This document shows, piece after piece, positions 1-8,684 of a stretch of 64,000 nucleotides of DNA. The DNA is from [Anoxybacillus] calidus (GTDB lineage: Bacteria > Bacillota > Bacilli > Bacillales > Anoxybacillaceae): assembly GCF_013760845.1 (NCBI RefSeq), contig NZ_JACDUU010000004.1, forward strand, positions 231,708 through 295,707. Direction: 5' to 3'. The translations under genes were made by a program, and so were the position numbers. Under the pieces are notes generated by a model, which had not been told where the DNA came from, did not search any database, and saw only the letters and a program-made list of their open reading frames with translations. Every line of letters starts with the position of its first letter. The stretch's first letter is position 1.

Positions 1-258
1 TACGTTGTAGCCCAATTCTTGCAAATAGCGGCATACATTTCCGCTGCGAGCGCCGGAACGGCAGATGAAGATATATTCTTCCTCTTTGTTGAATTCGTCT
101 AAACGGTTAGGAATATCGCCCATTTTAATATGCTTTGCTCCCGGAATCATGCCATGTGCTACTTCTTCATCCTCGCGCACATCGATTAAATTTAATTTTT
201 CTCCGCTCTCTAGTTTCTTTTTTAGTTCTTCCGTTGTAATTTCTTTGATTTCTTCCAT
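1..258 (-). CDS. ytwF: Rhodanese-like domain protein (partial, C-terminus beyond window)
   Basis: The 86 visible residues form a single rhodanese domain. The active-site loop begins at Cys66 (CRSGARS), which in this family forms a persulfide and transfers sulfane sulfur; the physiological acceptor is unknown. The frame runs off the left edge, so roughly the last 15 residues expected of a 100-residue single-domain protein are missing. Start ATG follows an AAAGGGG ribosome site. It lies just downstream of leuS on the same strand, as ytwF does in Bacillus subtilis, which supports the symbol. Confidence 0.85.
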   Translation of the reverse strand, partial: MEEIKEITTEELKKKLESGEKLNLIDVREDEEVAHGMIPGAKHIKMGDIPNRLDEFNKEEEYIFICRSGARSGNVCRYLQELGYNV

Positions 259-281
259 TATGAAATCCCCTTTCTAATTAT

Positions 282-315
282 AGTCCCCCACTCATCATCG
301 TGAGGGACTTTTTTT
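282..315 (+). terminator. Hairpin with T-tract pointing against leuS
   Basis: A 10-bp stem (AGTCCCCCAC pairing with GTGAGGGACT, one G-T type mismatch) is followed on the plus strand by seven T residues. It lies between leuS and ytwF, both on the minus strand. In their reading direction the hairpin is preceded by A residues and followed by a poor U-tract, so it should stop antisense transcription better than leuS transcription. Confidence 0.5.
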
Positions 316-318
316 ATG

Positions 319-2736
319 TTAATTCGCTACAATATTCACTAGTTTTCCTGGAACGGCAATGACTTTACGAACGGTTTTTCCTTCGATTTGTTCTTTAATT
401 TTTTCGTCTTCCATTGCGATTTGTTCTAATTGCTCTTTAGAAGCGTCTGCTGGCACATGCAATTTCGCGCGCACTTTGCCGTTGACTTGCACGACGATTT
501 CCACTTCGTCCTCTACTAGTTTTGCTTCGTCATATGCTGGCCATGATTCATAAGCAATTGTATTCGTATGCCCAAGTTTTTCCCACAATTCTTCGGCAAT
601 GTGTGGGCAAACCGGAGATAACAATTTTACGAAACCTTCCATGTACTCTTTTGGCAGAACTGGGGCTTTGTACGCCTCATTAATGAATACCATCAATTGT
701 GAAATAGCTGTGTTGAAACGAAGCGATTCATAGTCTTCTGTTACCTTTTTCACCGTTTGGTGATATACGCGCTCTAGCGTGTCCGTTTCAGGATTATCAA
801 CGATTTTTGGATTCAATTCCCCGTTCTCTTCAACGAATAAGCGCCATACACGATCAAGGAAACGACGAGCACCGTCTAAACCTTTTGTTGACCAAGCGAT
901 GGATGCTTCAAGCGGCCCCATGAACATTTCATATAGACGCAATGTATCCGCACCATGACTCTCGATAATATCGTCTGGATTGACAACATTTCCTTTTGAT
1001 TTACTCATTTTCTCGTTATTTTCACCAAGAATCATGCCTTGGTTAAATAGCTTTTGGAACGGCTCTTTAGTCGGCACAACTCCAATATCGTATAGGAATT
1101 TATGCCAGAAGCGAGCATATAACAAGTGAAGTACGGCATGCTCCGCACCACCGATGTAAATATCAACTGGAAGCCATTTTTTCAACTTCTCAGGATCAGC
1201 AAGCTGGTCAGGGTTGTGCGGGTCAATATAACGCAAGTAATACCAGCAGCTTCCCGCCCATTGCGGCATTGTGTTTGTCTCACGGCGTCCTTTTTTACCA
1301 GTTTTCGGATCTACTACATTTACCCACTCTTCAATGTTCGCCAGTGGAGACTCACCTGTGCCAGACGGTTTAATTTCATCTGTTTTTGGAAGCATTAAAG
1401 GAAGTTCTTCTTCCGGAACCGGTGTCATTGTGCCGTCTTCCCAGTGAATAATCGGAATTGGCTCGCCCCAGTAACGTTGACGGCTGAATAACCAGTCGCG
1501 AAGACGATACGATACTTTCTTTTCTCCTTTGCCGTTTGCTTCTAGCCATTCGATCATTTTCTTAATCGCTTCTTCTTTGTTTAAACCATTTAAGAAGTCA
1601 GAATTGATATGCTCTCCGTCTCCTGTGTATGCTTCCTTTGAAATGTCGCCACCAGCAACGACTTCTTTGATTGGTAAGTTAAATTTTTTCGCAAATTCGT
1701 AATCGCGTTCATCGTGAGCAGGAACAGCCATAATGGCCCCTGTGCCGTAGCTCATTAATACATAGTCGGCAATCCAAATTGGTAATTTTTCACCATTGAC
1801 TGGATTAATCGCATAGGCACCAGTAAATACACCTGTTTTTTCTTTCGCTAAATCCGTGCGCTCAAGGTCGCTTTTGCTTTGAATTTGTTCTAAATACGCT
1901 TCGACTGCCGCTTTTTGTTCAGGTGTTGTAATTTTTTCCACAAGTGGATGTTCAGGCGCTAATACTGTATAAGTTGCGCCAAATAATGTATCTGGACGAG
2001 TTGTAAACACCGTAAACGTTTCATCATGACCGTCAACCGCAAAATGAACGTGCGCTCCTTCTGAACGGCCGATCCAATTTCGCTGCATTTCTTTAATGCT
2101 TTCCGGCCAATCCAACTCTTCTAAATCTTCAAGCAAGCGGTCTGCATACGCTGTAATGCGAAGCATCCATTGTTTCATCGGCTTGCGAATCACCGGATGA
2201 CCGCCTCGTTCACTTTTGCCATCAATCACTTCTTCGTTCGCAAGAACCGTTCCTAATGCCGGACACCAATTGACCGGTACTTCATCCATGTAGGCTAATC
2301 CTTTTTCATACAACTTTAAGAAAATCCATTGTGTCCATTTGTAATAATTCGGATCGGTTGTATTGATTTCACGATCCCAGTCATAAGAGAATCCTAATGA
2401 TTTAATTTGTCGACGAAAATTATTGATGTTTTTCTCGGTAAATTCCGCAGGATCATTTCCTGTATCTAACGCGTATTGCTCAGCAGGTAAACCGAACGCG
2501 TCCCATCCCATTGGATGAAGAACATTATACCCTTGCATGCGCTTCATGCGCGCTAAAATATCAGTTGCCGTATACCCTTCTGGATGACCAACATGAAGTC
2601 CCGCACCGGACGGATAAGGAAACATATCGAGCGCGTAAAATTTACGCTTACCGTCATCTTCTGTCGTCTTAAATGTTTTATTTTCTTCCCAATACTTTTG
2701 CCACTTCTTTTCAATCTCACGGTGATTGAAACTCAT
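319..2736 (-). CDS. leuS: Leucyl-tRNA synthetase
   Basis: Class I aminoacyl-tRNA synthetase charging tRNA-Leu in the cytoplasm. The HIGH-type signature HVGH is at residues 48-51 and KMSKS near residue 577, with the editing (CP1) domain between them. The 805-residue length is usual for bacterial LeuRS. The frame stays open 15 codons further upstream, but the ATG at 2736 has an ideal GGAGGAAAGAAA ribosome site and yields the conserved N-terminus [13 protein letters not shown] leucine T-box leader precedes it, so expression should rise when tRNA-Leu is uncharged. Confidence 0.97.
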   Translation of the reverse strand: MSFNHREIEKKWQKYWEENKTFKTTEDDGKRKFYALDMFPYPSGAGLHVGHPEGYTATDILARMKRMQGYNVLHPMGWDAFGLPAEQYALDTGNDPAEFTEKNINNFRRQIKSLGFSYDWDREINTTDPNYYKWTQWIFLKLYEKGLAYMDEVPVNWCPALGTVLANEEVIDGKSERGGHPVIRKPMKQWMLRITAYADRLLEDLEELDWPESIKEMQRNWIGRSEGAHVHFAVDGHDETFTVFTTRPDTLFGATYTVLAPEHPLVEKITTPEQKAAVEAYLEQIQSKSDLERTDLAKEKTGVFTGAYAINPVNGEKLPIWIADYVLMSYGTGAIMAVPAHDERDYEFAKKFNLPIKEVVAGGDISKEAYTGDGEHINSDFLNGLNKEEAIKKMIEWLEANGKGEKKVSYRLRDWLFSRQRYWGEPIPIIHWEDGTMTPVPEEELPLMLPKTDEIKPSGTGESPLANIEEWVNVVDPKTGKKGRRETNTMPQWAGSCWYYLRYIDPHNPDQLADPEKLKKWLPVDIYIGGAEHAVLHLLYARFWHKFLYDIGVVPTKEPFQKLFNQGMILGENNEKMSKSKGNVVNPDDIIESHGADTLRLYEMFMGPLEASIAWSTKGLDGARRFLDRVWRLFVEENGELNPKIVDNPETDTLERVYHQTVKKVTEDYESLRFNTAISQLMVFINEAYKAPVLPKEYMEGFVKLLSPVCPHIAEELWEKLGHTNTIAYESWPAYDEAKLVEDEVEIVVQVNGKVRAKLHVPADASKEQLEQIAMEDEKIKEQIEGKTVRKVIAVPGKLVNIVAN

Positions 2737-2792
2737 TTTCTTTCCTCCTATCTGTCTCTTTCTATTGACCATTGTTAACAAAAAGATGAATG

Positions 2793-3052
2793 AAAAAAAC
2801 CTCCCGCCCTAAAAAAGGGACGAGAGGTTGAATTTCCCGCGGTACCACCCTATTTAGCATACAAAAGCGTATGCTCACTCGAATCCTTAACGCAGATTCA
2901 CGGCGAACATTACTAGGCGCTTGGCCGTTTACGTTCGCAACTCAAAGGCGAGTTCGTGAACAAACTTCGGTTGACTTGCACCGACCGTCAACTCTCTGCA
3001 TTCCGTTTTGTTCACTACTACTCCTTTTCACCGTTATTTGTCAGTATTTTTT
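2793..3052 (-). promoter_or_regulatory. T-box leader (leucine) of leuS
   Basis: The minus strand carries the T-box core GGGTGGTACCGCGG (2835-2849), which binds the tRNA acceptor end. It is followed by a terminator stem (AACCTCTCGTCCC pairing with AGGGCGGGAGGTT, 2798-2830) and a T-run. In the GAAC...CTTTGAG context of stem I, the specifier is CTC (2950-2952, Leu), followed by the conserved purine. Uncharged tRNA-Leu should favour the antiterminator and allow leuS transcription. The 5' limit is set from the promoter. Confidence 0.93.
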
Positions 3053-3058
3053 TATATT

Positions 3059-3087
3059 ATTTTAAAAAATTTGTCGGATTGTTGCAA
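3059..3087 (-). promoter_or_regulatory. Sigma-A-type promoter of the leuS leader
   Basis: On the minus strand a -35 box TTGCAA (3082-3087) and a -10 box TAAAAT (3059-3064) are separated by 17 bp, placing the start near 3052, just ahead of the T-box leader. Confidence 0.6.
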
Positions 3088-3182
3088 GTCAAGAGAGAAA
3101 AAATCGTTCCAACCATCAAAACAAGCCTAGATGACGATTTGTTAATTTTTATTATATGAACATTCTTTGAATAAGTGTTATC

Positions 3183-3761
3183 TCAAATCTTCGCCCACAT
3201 TTCTTCTGGGTTTAATTCATAAATGCCGTTTTCACGGTACATGTAGTTATTGATGATAAACTCACGGCGGATTGTTGCATAATCGTCATAGAAACGTTTA
3301 ATGTACTCATTTAACTCTTTTTCCTCGTACTTTCTGCCTCTTTGCAAACCTTTCAACATATGTTCAAGCACAATCAACTTTTTCTTCCGCTGAGCAGGAA
3401 TGTTTTTTAAACGACCGTCGTTTGTAAAAAAATTTTCAATCACTTTTTGCCGCTCTGTGATCGCCTCTTTCATTTCTTTTTTCACCTCATTTTGTTCCGT
3501 TAAGTCGGCTAATGCTTTTGCATAATGCTTTACAACAGACTCATTCAAATAAAAATAAATCGTATTGCCATCACGCCGCTGATAAACGATATTCACCTCT
3601 CTTAGTTTATTTAAATGATGCGTAATGGTTGGTGGGGTTAAACCTAACTTCCCAGCAATCGCTTGACCATGCAGCGGCCCTTCTGCGAGCAATTTAATGA
3701 TGCGAAGACGTGTCGGATCGCCAATCGTTTTATAAAACGATACGAGACGGTTTAATTGCAT
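3183..3761 (-). CDS. ArsR-family transcriptional regulator with DUF2087 domain
   Basis: The N-terminal 90 residues are a winged helix-turn-helix of the ArsR type (GDPTRLRIIKLL, then the recognition segment TPPTITHHLNKL). The C-terminal half (about 105-185) matches the DUF2087 fold seen in some Bacillus ArsR-like repressors such as YdfF. No metal-binding cysteine pair is present, so the ligand is unknown. Start ATG 3761 has GGAGG five bases upstream; an in-frame TTG four codons earlier overlaps that ribosome site. It sits beside an MFS exporter on the same strand and may regulate it or itself. Confidence 0.85.
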   Translation of the reverse strand: MQLNRLVSFYKTIGDPTRLRIIKLLAEGPLHGQAIAGKLGLTPPTITHHLNKLREVNIVYQRRDGNTIYFYLNESVVKHYAKALADLTEQNEVKKEMKEAITERQKVIENFFTNDGRLKNIPAQRKKKLIVLEHMLKGLQRGRKYEEKELNEYIKRFYDDYATIRREFIINNYMYRENGIYELNPEEMWAKI

Positions 3762-3780
3762 AACAACCTCCAATTAATTC

Positions 3781-3826
3781 GATAATTATCTAATTTCATA
3801 AAAATCTAATTAGATTATTATCTAAT
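3781..3826. promoter_or_regulatory. Putative operator of the ArsR/DUF2087 regulator
   Basis: Two near-identical direct repeats, GATAATTATCTAAT (3781-3794) and GATTATTATCTAAT (3813-3826), flank a perfect 12-bp palindrome ATCTAATTAGAT (3804-3815). They lie immediately upstream of the regulator start, a typical place for autoregulation by a dimeric winged-helix repressor. Function is inferred from position and symmetry only. Confidence 0.5.
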
Positions 3827-3856
3827 ATAAAATTTTTGTCAATCAATTCATCAACA

Positions 3857-3885
3857 ATAAAAAACACCCGGATGAACCGAGTGTT
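3857..3885 (-). terminator. Rho-independent terminator of yttB
   Basis: On the minus strand the stem AACACTCGG / CCGGGTGTT closes a short loop and is followed by a T-run, directly after the yttB stop codon. Confidence 0.8.
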
Positions 3886-5085
3886 TTATCCGATTGTAGC
3901 TGTCTCTTTTTCTTGTTTTGTAGCCCGCTTTAATTTGCGATCATATATCGCCGTTGTAACAATAGAAATGAGCAAAAAGCCAATCAGCATCAGAAACAAT
4001 TGTCTCATCCCCGCCATATCCACGATAAAGCCGCCAAGGACGGGACCGACCATTCTTCCTGCTGTTGCTGCACTGTTCACAAACCCTTGGTAAAAGCCTT
4101 CTCTTCCTTCCGGCGCCAAATTGCTGGCAACAGTCGGAATCGCGGGCCATACAAGCATTTCCGCAATTGTCAAAACGACCATTGCCAACACAAAATCCGA
4201 AAACGAATTTGCCGAGAATAAAATGAAAAACGAAACAACAAAAATCGTAAAACCGACTAACATTTGCCGCTTCAACCGACGTATCCAACGATTTAATACT
4301 AATGATAACAACGGTTGCGCAAGAACAATAAGTGCACCATTAACCGTCCAAAGAAGGCTGTATTGCTTTAAGGTAATGTTAAGCTTTTGCGTATACGCGG
4401 CAATCGTTGTCGACCATTGCACATAGCTGAGCCAACATAAAAAATAGCCGATGCAAAGCGTAAGAAGAGCGTGCCAGTTTGCCAAGTTTCCTGCATTTGC
4501 CGCCAACGTCCGCGTTTCTTTTTGTTGATGTACCTTCACCGATTTTACATCCTTCAATCCCAAATATATAATCAGAAAAAAGATGATGTACATGAACGCG
4601 TTTGCCGCGAAAATAAGATCAAAAGAGTAAGACGCAACCACCCCTCCAAGCGCAGAACCGACAGCGACGCCGATATTTTGCGCCACATATAACGCGTTAA
4701 ATGCGCGTCTTCCTCCCTCAGGCCAAATCGCTCCCGCATAGGCGTAGGAAACAGGGAAAATGATGCCGACGCCAAAGCCAATCATCGTTAGAAAAATCGC
4801 ATAATGCGGCCAATCGTGGAAAAAGACGAGTGCAATTAGGGTCATTAAAGTAGTCATTATTCCAAGCATCATAGACTTAAAGCCGCCGATTTTATCAAAA
4901 AGCGCACCGCCAATTAAATTTCCGATTACACTTGCCCCTGAATTCATCATCAATACGAGTCCAGCAATCGACATTGATTTTCCTAGATGCTCATGGACAT
5001 AAATGGCGTTTAAAGGCCATAAAAAAGATGACCCTGTTACATTGATGGTCATTCCGATAATAAGTACCCAAAGAGCACGGGGCAT
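3886..5085 (-). CDS. yttB: MFS transporter (YttB-like exporter)
   Basis: A 399-residue protein with about twelve hydrophobic segments and the MFS loop-2 motif GGALFDKIGGFKS (a GX3DRXGRR variant). This predicts a proton-coupled transporter of the cytoplasmic membrane, of the drug or metabolite exporter class; the substrate cannot be read from sequence. Start ATG 5085 has AGGAGG seven bases upstream; the frame continues 11 codons upstream without a better site. B. subtilis YttB is of similar length and lies next to leuS. The ArsR/DUF2087 gene follows on the same strand after a terminator. Confidence 0.85.
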   Translation of the reverse strand: MPRALWVLIIGMTINVTGSSFLWPLNAIYVHEHLGKSMSIAGLVLMMNSGASVIGNLIGGALFDKIGGFKSMMLGIMTTLMTLIALVFFHDWPHYAIFLTMIGFGVGIIFPVSYAYAGAIWPEGGRRAFNALYVAQNIGVAVGSALGGVVASYSFDLIFAANAFMYIIFFLIIYLGLKDVKSVKVHQQKETRTLAANAGNLANWHALLTLCIGYFLCWLSYVQWSTTIAAYTQKLNITLKQYSLLWTVNGALIVLAQPLLSLVLNRWIRRLKRQMLVGFTIFVVSFFILFSANSFSDFVLAMVVLTIAEMLVWPAIPTVASNLAPEGREGFYQGFVNSAATAGRMVGPVLGGFIVDMAGMRQLFLMLIGFLLISIVTTAIYDRKLKRATKQEKETATIG

Positions 5086-5182
5086 ATGTATTCCTCCTAA
5101 AATTATTTCGAGTTCCAAAATAAATTGTATTCGTTTGAATAGGTAAGCGCAACGAAAAACACATCTCTTTACAATTTTTAAT

Positions 5183-5218
5183 AAAAAAGAGTTTGCCGCA
5201 CTTACGACAAACTCTTTC
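5183..5218 (-). terminator. Terminator of the ytzC transcript
   Basis: Minus-strand stem AAAGAGTTTG / CAAACTCTTT followed by T residues, just past the stop of the 54-residue gene. Confidence 0.8.
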
Positions 5219-5225
5219 TATATTG

Positions 5226-5390
5226 CTATTCGACACGCTGCTTCGATTTTTGCGGCTGTCCGCCCGTTTGCTCGTATGCTTTTTTCGCCTGTTTGACAGG
5301 ATCAAACTCTTTTCCTATTTCAATGTCGTTATTATTGACACCGTTTCGCGTTTTTTGTTCCGGATTGTTTTGCTTAGAACGTTTCTTCAT
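5226..5390 (-). CDS. Small hydrophilic protein of unknown function (54 aa)
   Basis: A short frame rich in Lys, Gln and Asn (MKKRSKQNNPEQ... ending GGQPQKSKQRVE) with no hydrophobic segment. It starts with ATG 16 bases after ytzC and ends just before a good terminator, so it is probably the second gene of a ytzC transcript. Its composition recalls small spore proteins of Bacillaceae, but no diagnostic SASP motif is visible, so I assign no function. Confidence 0.6.
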   Translation of the reverse strand: MKKRSKQNNPEQKTRNGVNNNDIEIGKEFDPVKQAKKAYEQTGGQPQKSKQRVE

Positions 5391-5406
5391 TAGTTTTCTC
5401 CCCTTA

Positions 5407-5670
5407 TTAATGGTCTAATAAAACCATTTCGTTTTGTAATTGTTGCAATTGTAAGCGCATACGGTGCAATTGTTCACGCTGTTGCGCATTACAGCTTAAT
5501 GCTAAATGTGCAAGCTCATTATTCGCCTCTTCGATCATTTGTTGCGCTTTTGTATATTCCGTATCGTTATAATGTTCTTGTTTTTGTGCTTCCGTATATT
5601 GCTCTTTTGCATAGCGAATTACGTCTTCGCAACGCTGAAGAAATTCATCGACTGATTGCCGCGTAGCCAT
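5407..5670 (-). CDS. ytzC: YtzC family protein (DUF2524)
   Basis: An 87-residue, mostly helical, charged protein. The N-terminus MATRQSVDEFLQ and the C-terminal block REQLHRMRLQLQQLQ match B. subtilis YtzC closely from memory. No catalytic motif or membrane segment is visible and the biochemical role is unknown. Start ATG 5670 has GGAGGG at good spacing; five further in-frame upstream codons lack support. Divergent from ytqA, as in B. subtilis. Confidence 0.85.
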   Translation of the reverse strand: MATRQSVDEFLQRCEDVIRYAKEQYTEAQKQEHYNDTEYTKAQQMIEEANNELAHLALSCNAQQREQLHRMRLQLQQLQNEMVLLDH

Positions 5671-5843
5671 AATTGTTCCCTCCAACTAACAAATTAAAAA
5701 ATGTCTTCATCAACATATAGTTTGTTCGTTTATTTCCCCTCTATCACGTGAATTATTGGTAAATCTTCAATTTCATTGAGTTTCGTTTTAAAATCGTGTT
5801 ACAATGTTAAGATGGTACTATTTAAAGTAAGGAGGGAACTGTC

Positions 5844-6806
5844 TTGGAACAGTTAAACCCCTTTCCATATGCACATGACAATAAACGCTATCATACATGG
5901 AACTATCACTTGCGCCAGACGTTTGGACATAAAGTATTTAAAGTGGCTCTTGACGGTGGGTTTGATTGCCCGAACCGTGACGGTACGGTGGCATATGGCG
6001 GATGTACATTTTGCAGCGCGGCAGGTTCAGGCGATTTTGCTGGCGACCGCGCCGATGATTTAGAAACACAATTTAAAAAAATCAAGGAAAAAATGCATAA
6101 AAAATGGAAAGACGGCAAATATATCGCTTACTTTCAAGCGTTCACCAATACACACGCACCAGTTGATGTACTTCGTGAAAAATATGAAACAGTATTAAAA
6201 CAAGAAGGGGTTGTCGGCTTGTCCATCGCCACTCGTCCGGATTGCCTTCCGGATGACGTCGTTGAGTATTTGGCGGAATTAAATGAGCGGACATATTTAT
6301 GGGTCGAGCTCGGCTTACAGACAGTGCATGAACGAACAGCTTTATTAATTAATCGTGCCCACGATTTCGAATGTTACGTAGAAGGTGTAAACAAACTTCG
6401 TAAGCATGGTATCCGCGTCTGCTCGCACATCATTAACGGTCTGCCGCTGGAAGACTACGACATGATGATGGAGACGGCAAGAACGGTCGCCAGCCTCGAC
6501 GTACAAGGAATTAAAATCCACTTATTGCATCTTTTAAAAGGGACACCGATGGTAAAACAATACGAAAAAGGAATGCTGCAATTTTTATCATTTGAGGAAT
6601 ACGTCAATCTTGTATGCGATCAATTAGAAATTCTTCCACCGGAAATGATCGTTCACCGCATTACCGGCGACGGACCAATCGATTTAATGATTGGACCGAT
6701 GTGGAGCGTAAACAAGTGGGAAGTGCTAAACGCCATCGATGCGGAATTAAAGCGCCGCGACAGCTATCAAGGAAAATTCTATAAAAAAGAAGTGGTGAAA
6801 CAATGA
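5844..6806 (+). CDS. ytqA: Radical SAM protein YtqA (TIGR01212 family)
   Basis: A 320-residue radical SAM enzyme. The iron-sulfur cluster ligands are the family-specific spaced cysteines Cys42, Cys54 and Cys57 (DCPNRDG ... GGCTFC). It is coupled to ytqB by a 4-base overlap. From my recollection of recent B. subtilis work, YtqA (MnmL) acts with YtqB (MnmM) in converting cmnm5s2U to mnm5s2U at wobble position 34 of tRNA. Start is TTG with GGAGGG eight bases upstream. Confidence 0.9.
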   Translation: MEQLNPFPYAHDNKRYHTWNYHLRQTFGHKVFKVALDGGFDCPNRDGTVAYGGCTFCSAAGSGDFAGDRADDLETQFKKIKEKMHKKWKDGKYIAYFQAFTNTHAPVDVLREKYETVLKQEGVVGLSIATRPDCLPDDVVEYLAELNERTYLWVELGLQTVHERTALLINRAHDFECYVEGVNKLRKHGIRVCSHIINGLPLEDYDMMMETARTVASLDVQGIKIHLLHLLKGTPMVKQYEKGMLQFLSFEEYVNLVCDQLEILPPEMIVHRITGDGPIDLMIGPMWSVNKWEVLNAIDAELKRRDSYQGKFYKKEVVKQ

Positions 6807-7375
6807 AACTGGCACGCATCCTTCCTTTCGCCCGTACATTAATGGATTTAGCTGTTCAAGAAGGCGATATCGCCGTTGATGCGACAGTGGGAAACGGGCA
6901 TGATACGCTTTATTTAGCGCAGCGCGTTGGAAAAACGGGGCACGTGTTTGGCTTTGACATTCAAGCACAGGCGATTGAAAATACGACAAATCGTTTAAAA
7001 GAGTATGGAGCAAGCGAACAAGTCACATTATTTCAAGAAAGTCACGATCAACTTATTGAAAAAATCCCTAAACATTATCACGGCAAAATTACAGGTGCCA
7101 TTTTCAATCTCGGATATTTACCGGGCGGTAACAAACAAATTGTCACAAAACCAGACTCGACGATTCGCGCTGTCGAACAGCTTTTAGAAATCATGGCGCC
7201 TGAAGGAATTATCGTGCTTGTTATTTATCACGGACATCCTGAAGGCGCCGTAGAACGTGATGCATTGCTTGAATACGTCCAAACATTAGATCAGCAAAAA
7301 GCCCATGTACTTCGTTATCAATTCATTAATCAAGTGAACAATCCCCCGTTTATCGTGGCGATCGAAAAACGATAA
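6803..7375 (+). CDS. ytqB: tRNA (mnm5s2U34) methyltransferase YtqB/MnmM
   Basis: A Rossmann-fold SAM methyltransferase of 190 residues with motif I VDATVGNGHDT (25-35) and the catalytic-region motif NLGYLPGGN (102-110). B. subtilis YtqB was, as I recall, shown to be MnmM, which methylates nm5s2U34 of tRNAs reading A/G-ending codons. The ATGA overlap with ytqA implies translational coupling, and the two enzymes act in consecutive steps of the same modification. A strong terminator follows. Confidence 0.92.
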   Translation: MKLARILPFARTLMDLAVQEGDIAVDATVGNGHDTLYLAQRVGKTGHVFGFDIQAQAIENTTNRLKEYGASEQVTLFQESHDQLIEKIPKHYHGKITGAIFNLGYLPGGNKQIVTKPDSTIRAVEQLLEIMAPEGIIVLVIYHGHPEGAVERDALLEYVQTLDQQKAHVLRYQFINQVNNPPFIVAIEKR

Positions 7376-7405
7376 AAGCCTTTTGCCAAGAAGCAAAAGG
7401 CTTTC
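7376..7405 (+). terminator. Terminator of ytqAB
   Basis: Stem AAGCCTTTTGC / GCAAAAGGCTT directly after the ytqB stop, followed by a T-rich stretch. Confidence 0.75.
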
Positions 7406-7544
7406 AATTTGTTGATAACCCTATTGAATAAGCAGTACGAAAAAGAAGTTTTTTGAATTTCTTTTTCGTTAATTATTTATTAATTTTAAAAGTTAAAATT
7501 TTATGATCGTTAAGTTACATTTATCATCTAAGCAACTAATTACG

Positions 7545-8636
7545 TTAAGACATTGGCACTTGAGGAATAATTTTACCTTCGATGCGTTCAAAGATGTCAT
7601 CTAAATCGGTACCAGTTATGGTTAAGCCATGGTTTTTAAGACCAATAATCGCTCTAGAAGGCTCCTCCGAATTCCTCACAAGTTCTGCTACTGTTTTTGC
7701 AAGTTCAATCGTTCCACATGGATAATTAATCTCTGTAGCCCTTATGCCGTCCATCCAAGCATGAACATGTACAATCGCTCCTACCTCCGGGTGTTCTTTA
7801 TAAATCATCCAGTGTTCAATCGCGTCAACAGATGCCCTTTTTGGTGTTATATTCGGAGGAACGCTTACTTTCATGGCATTTTTATCAGGATCATACCCCC
7901 TTATTAAAAGAAAATCTTCGCCAACCGTTTTCATATCTGCTTTGTTAATTCCGCTTGCACTCATCCAAAAGCTTTCACTGTCCCGTCTGGCACTGAGGTT
8001 TCCATAGCTTAGTCCTCCTATTCCGTAAAGTTTTTTTAGATGACGCATATCACGAGGTGTAAGATATTCCTCCAATGGAAATGGAGCAGGGAGTAAATTC
8101 ATACGGTCAAGCTTTTTTCCAGATTCGCTTAATGATTTCGTAATCTCATCGCCGTTCCATATTTCTTCTGGAAGATCATCATAAAAATCATTGTCAATCA
8201 CTAACTGGGAAGCTGCAAGCGGTTCTAATCTTTCATAAATACGTTTAAAAAATTTTTCTTCTTCTCCTTTTCGATACGTCAATTTGTAAAACCCTTGTTC
8301 AGGTGTAAGAAAATAAATATCCGTTGTTTCATCATCATTATGTAAGATATACATCAAATGGTTGGCTAAAGATCTGATTAAATATGGATAGGCTGATTTG
8401 TGAATGTTTTCGGATTTTTCCGATGTTTCCATAACAGAAACGACAAACGTTGCCTGAGCCTTCCTCCGGTAAGGCCGTGGTTTTTCAGGATCAATAAAAT
8501 GAAACACAAGTTTAATATTTTCTTCAGGAACGTAATAATACGTATAACCTCTTGACAAAAACTCCCCTATTATTCCTTCTGCAAGCCAATTTAAAAAAGG
8601 GGTTTGCTTGTTTCCACTAATGGTGAAAGTTCTCAC
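7545..8636 (-). CDS. Class II aldolase/adducin domain protein with extra N-terminal domain
   Basis: The C-terminal part (about 190-355) is a FucA/AraD-type class II aldolase fold. It carries the metal-ligand histidines His290 and His292 (VHVHAW) and His336 (KNHGLTITG), plus the conserved glycine/serine loops YGNLSARR and SASGINK. The first 185 residues are a separate alpha/beta region I do not recognise. Ordinary members are about 210 residues long, so at 363 this is a fusion. GTG start 8636 has GGAGGG seven bases upstream. Substrate unknown; the zinc dehydrogenase gene lies 48 bp upstream on the same strand and the two look co-transcribed. Confidence 0.8.
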   Translation of the reverse strand: MRTFTISGNKQTPFLNWLAEGIIGEFLSRGYTYYYVPEENIKLVFHFIDPEKPRPYRRKAQATFVVSVMETSEKSENIHKSAYPYLIRSLANHLMYILHNDDETTDIYFLTPEQGFYKLTYRKGEEEKFFKRIYERLEPLAASQLVIDNDFYDDLPEEIWNGDEITKSLSESGKKLDRMNLLPAPFPLEEYLTPRDMRHLKKLYGIGGLSYGNLSARRDSESFWMSASGINKADMKTVGEDFLLIRGYDPDKNAMKVSVPPNITPKRASVDAIEHWMIYKEHPEVGAIVHVHAWMDGIRATEINYPCGTIELAKTVAELVRNSEEPSRAIIGLKNHGLTITGTDLDDIFERIEGKIIPQVPMS

Positions 8637-8684
8637 GCTGTTTCCCTCCAAATAGTTCTTTGTTTTTGGTATTAAAAAAAGGAG

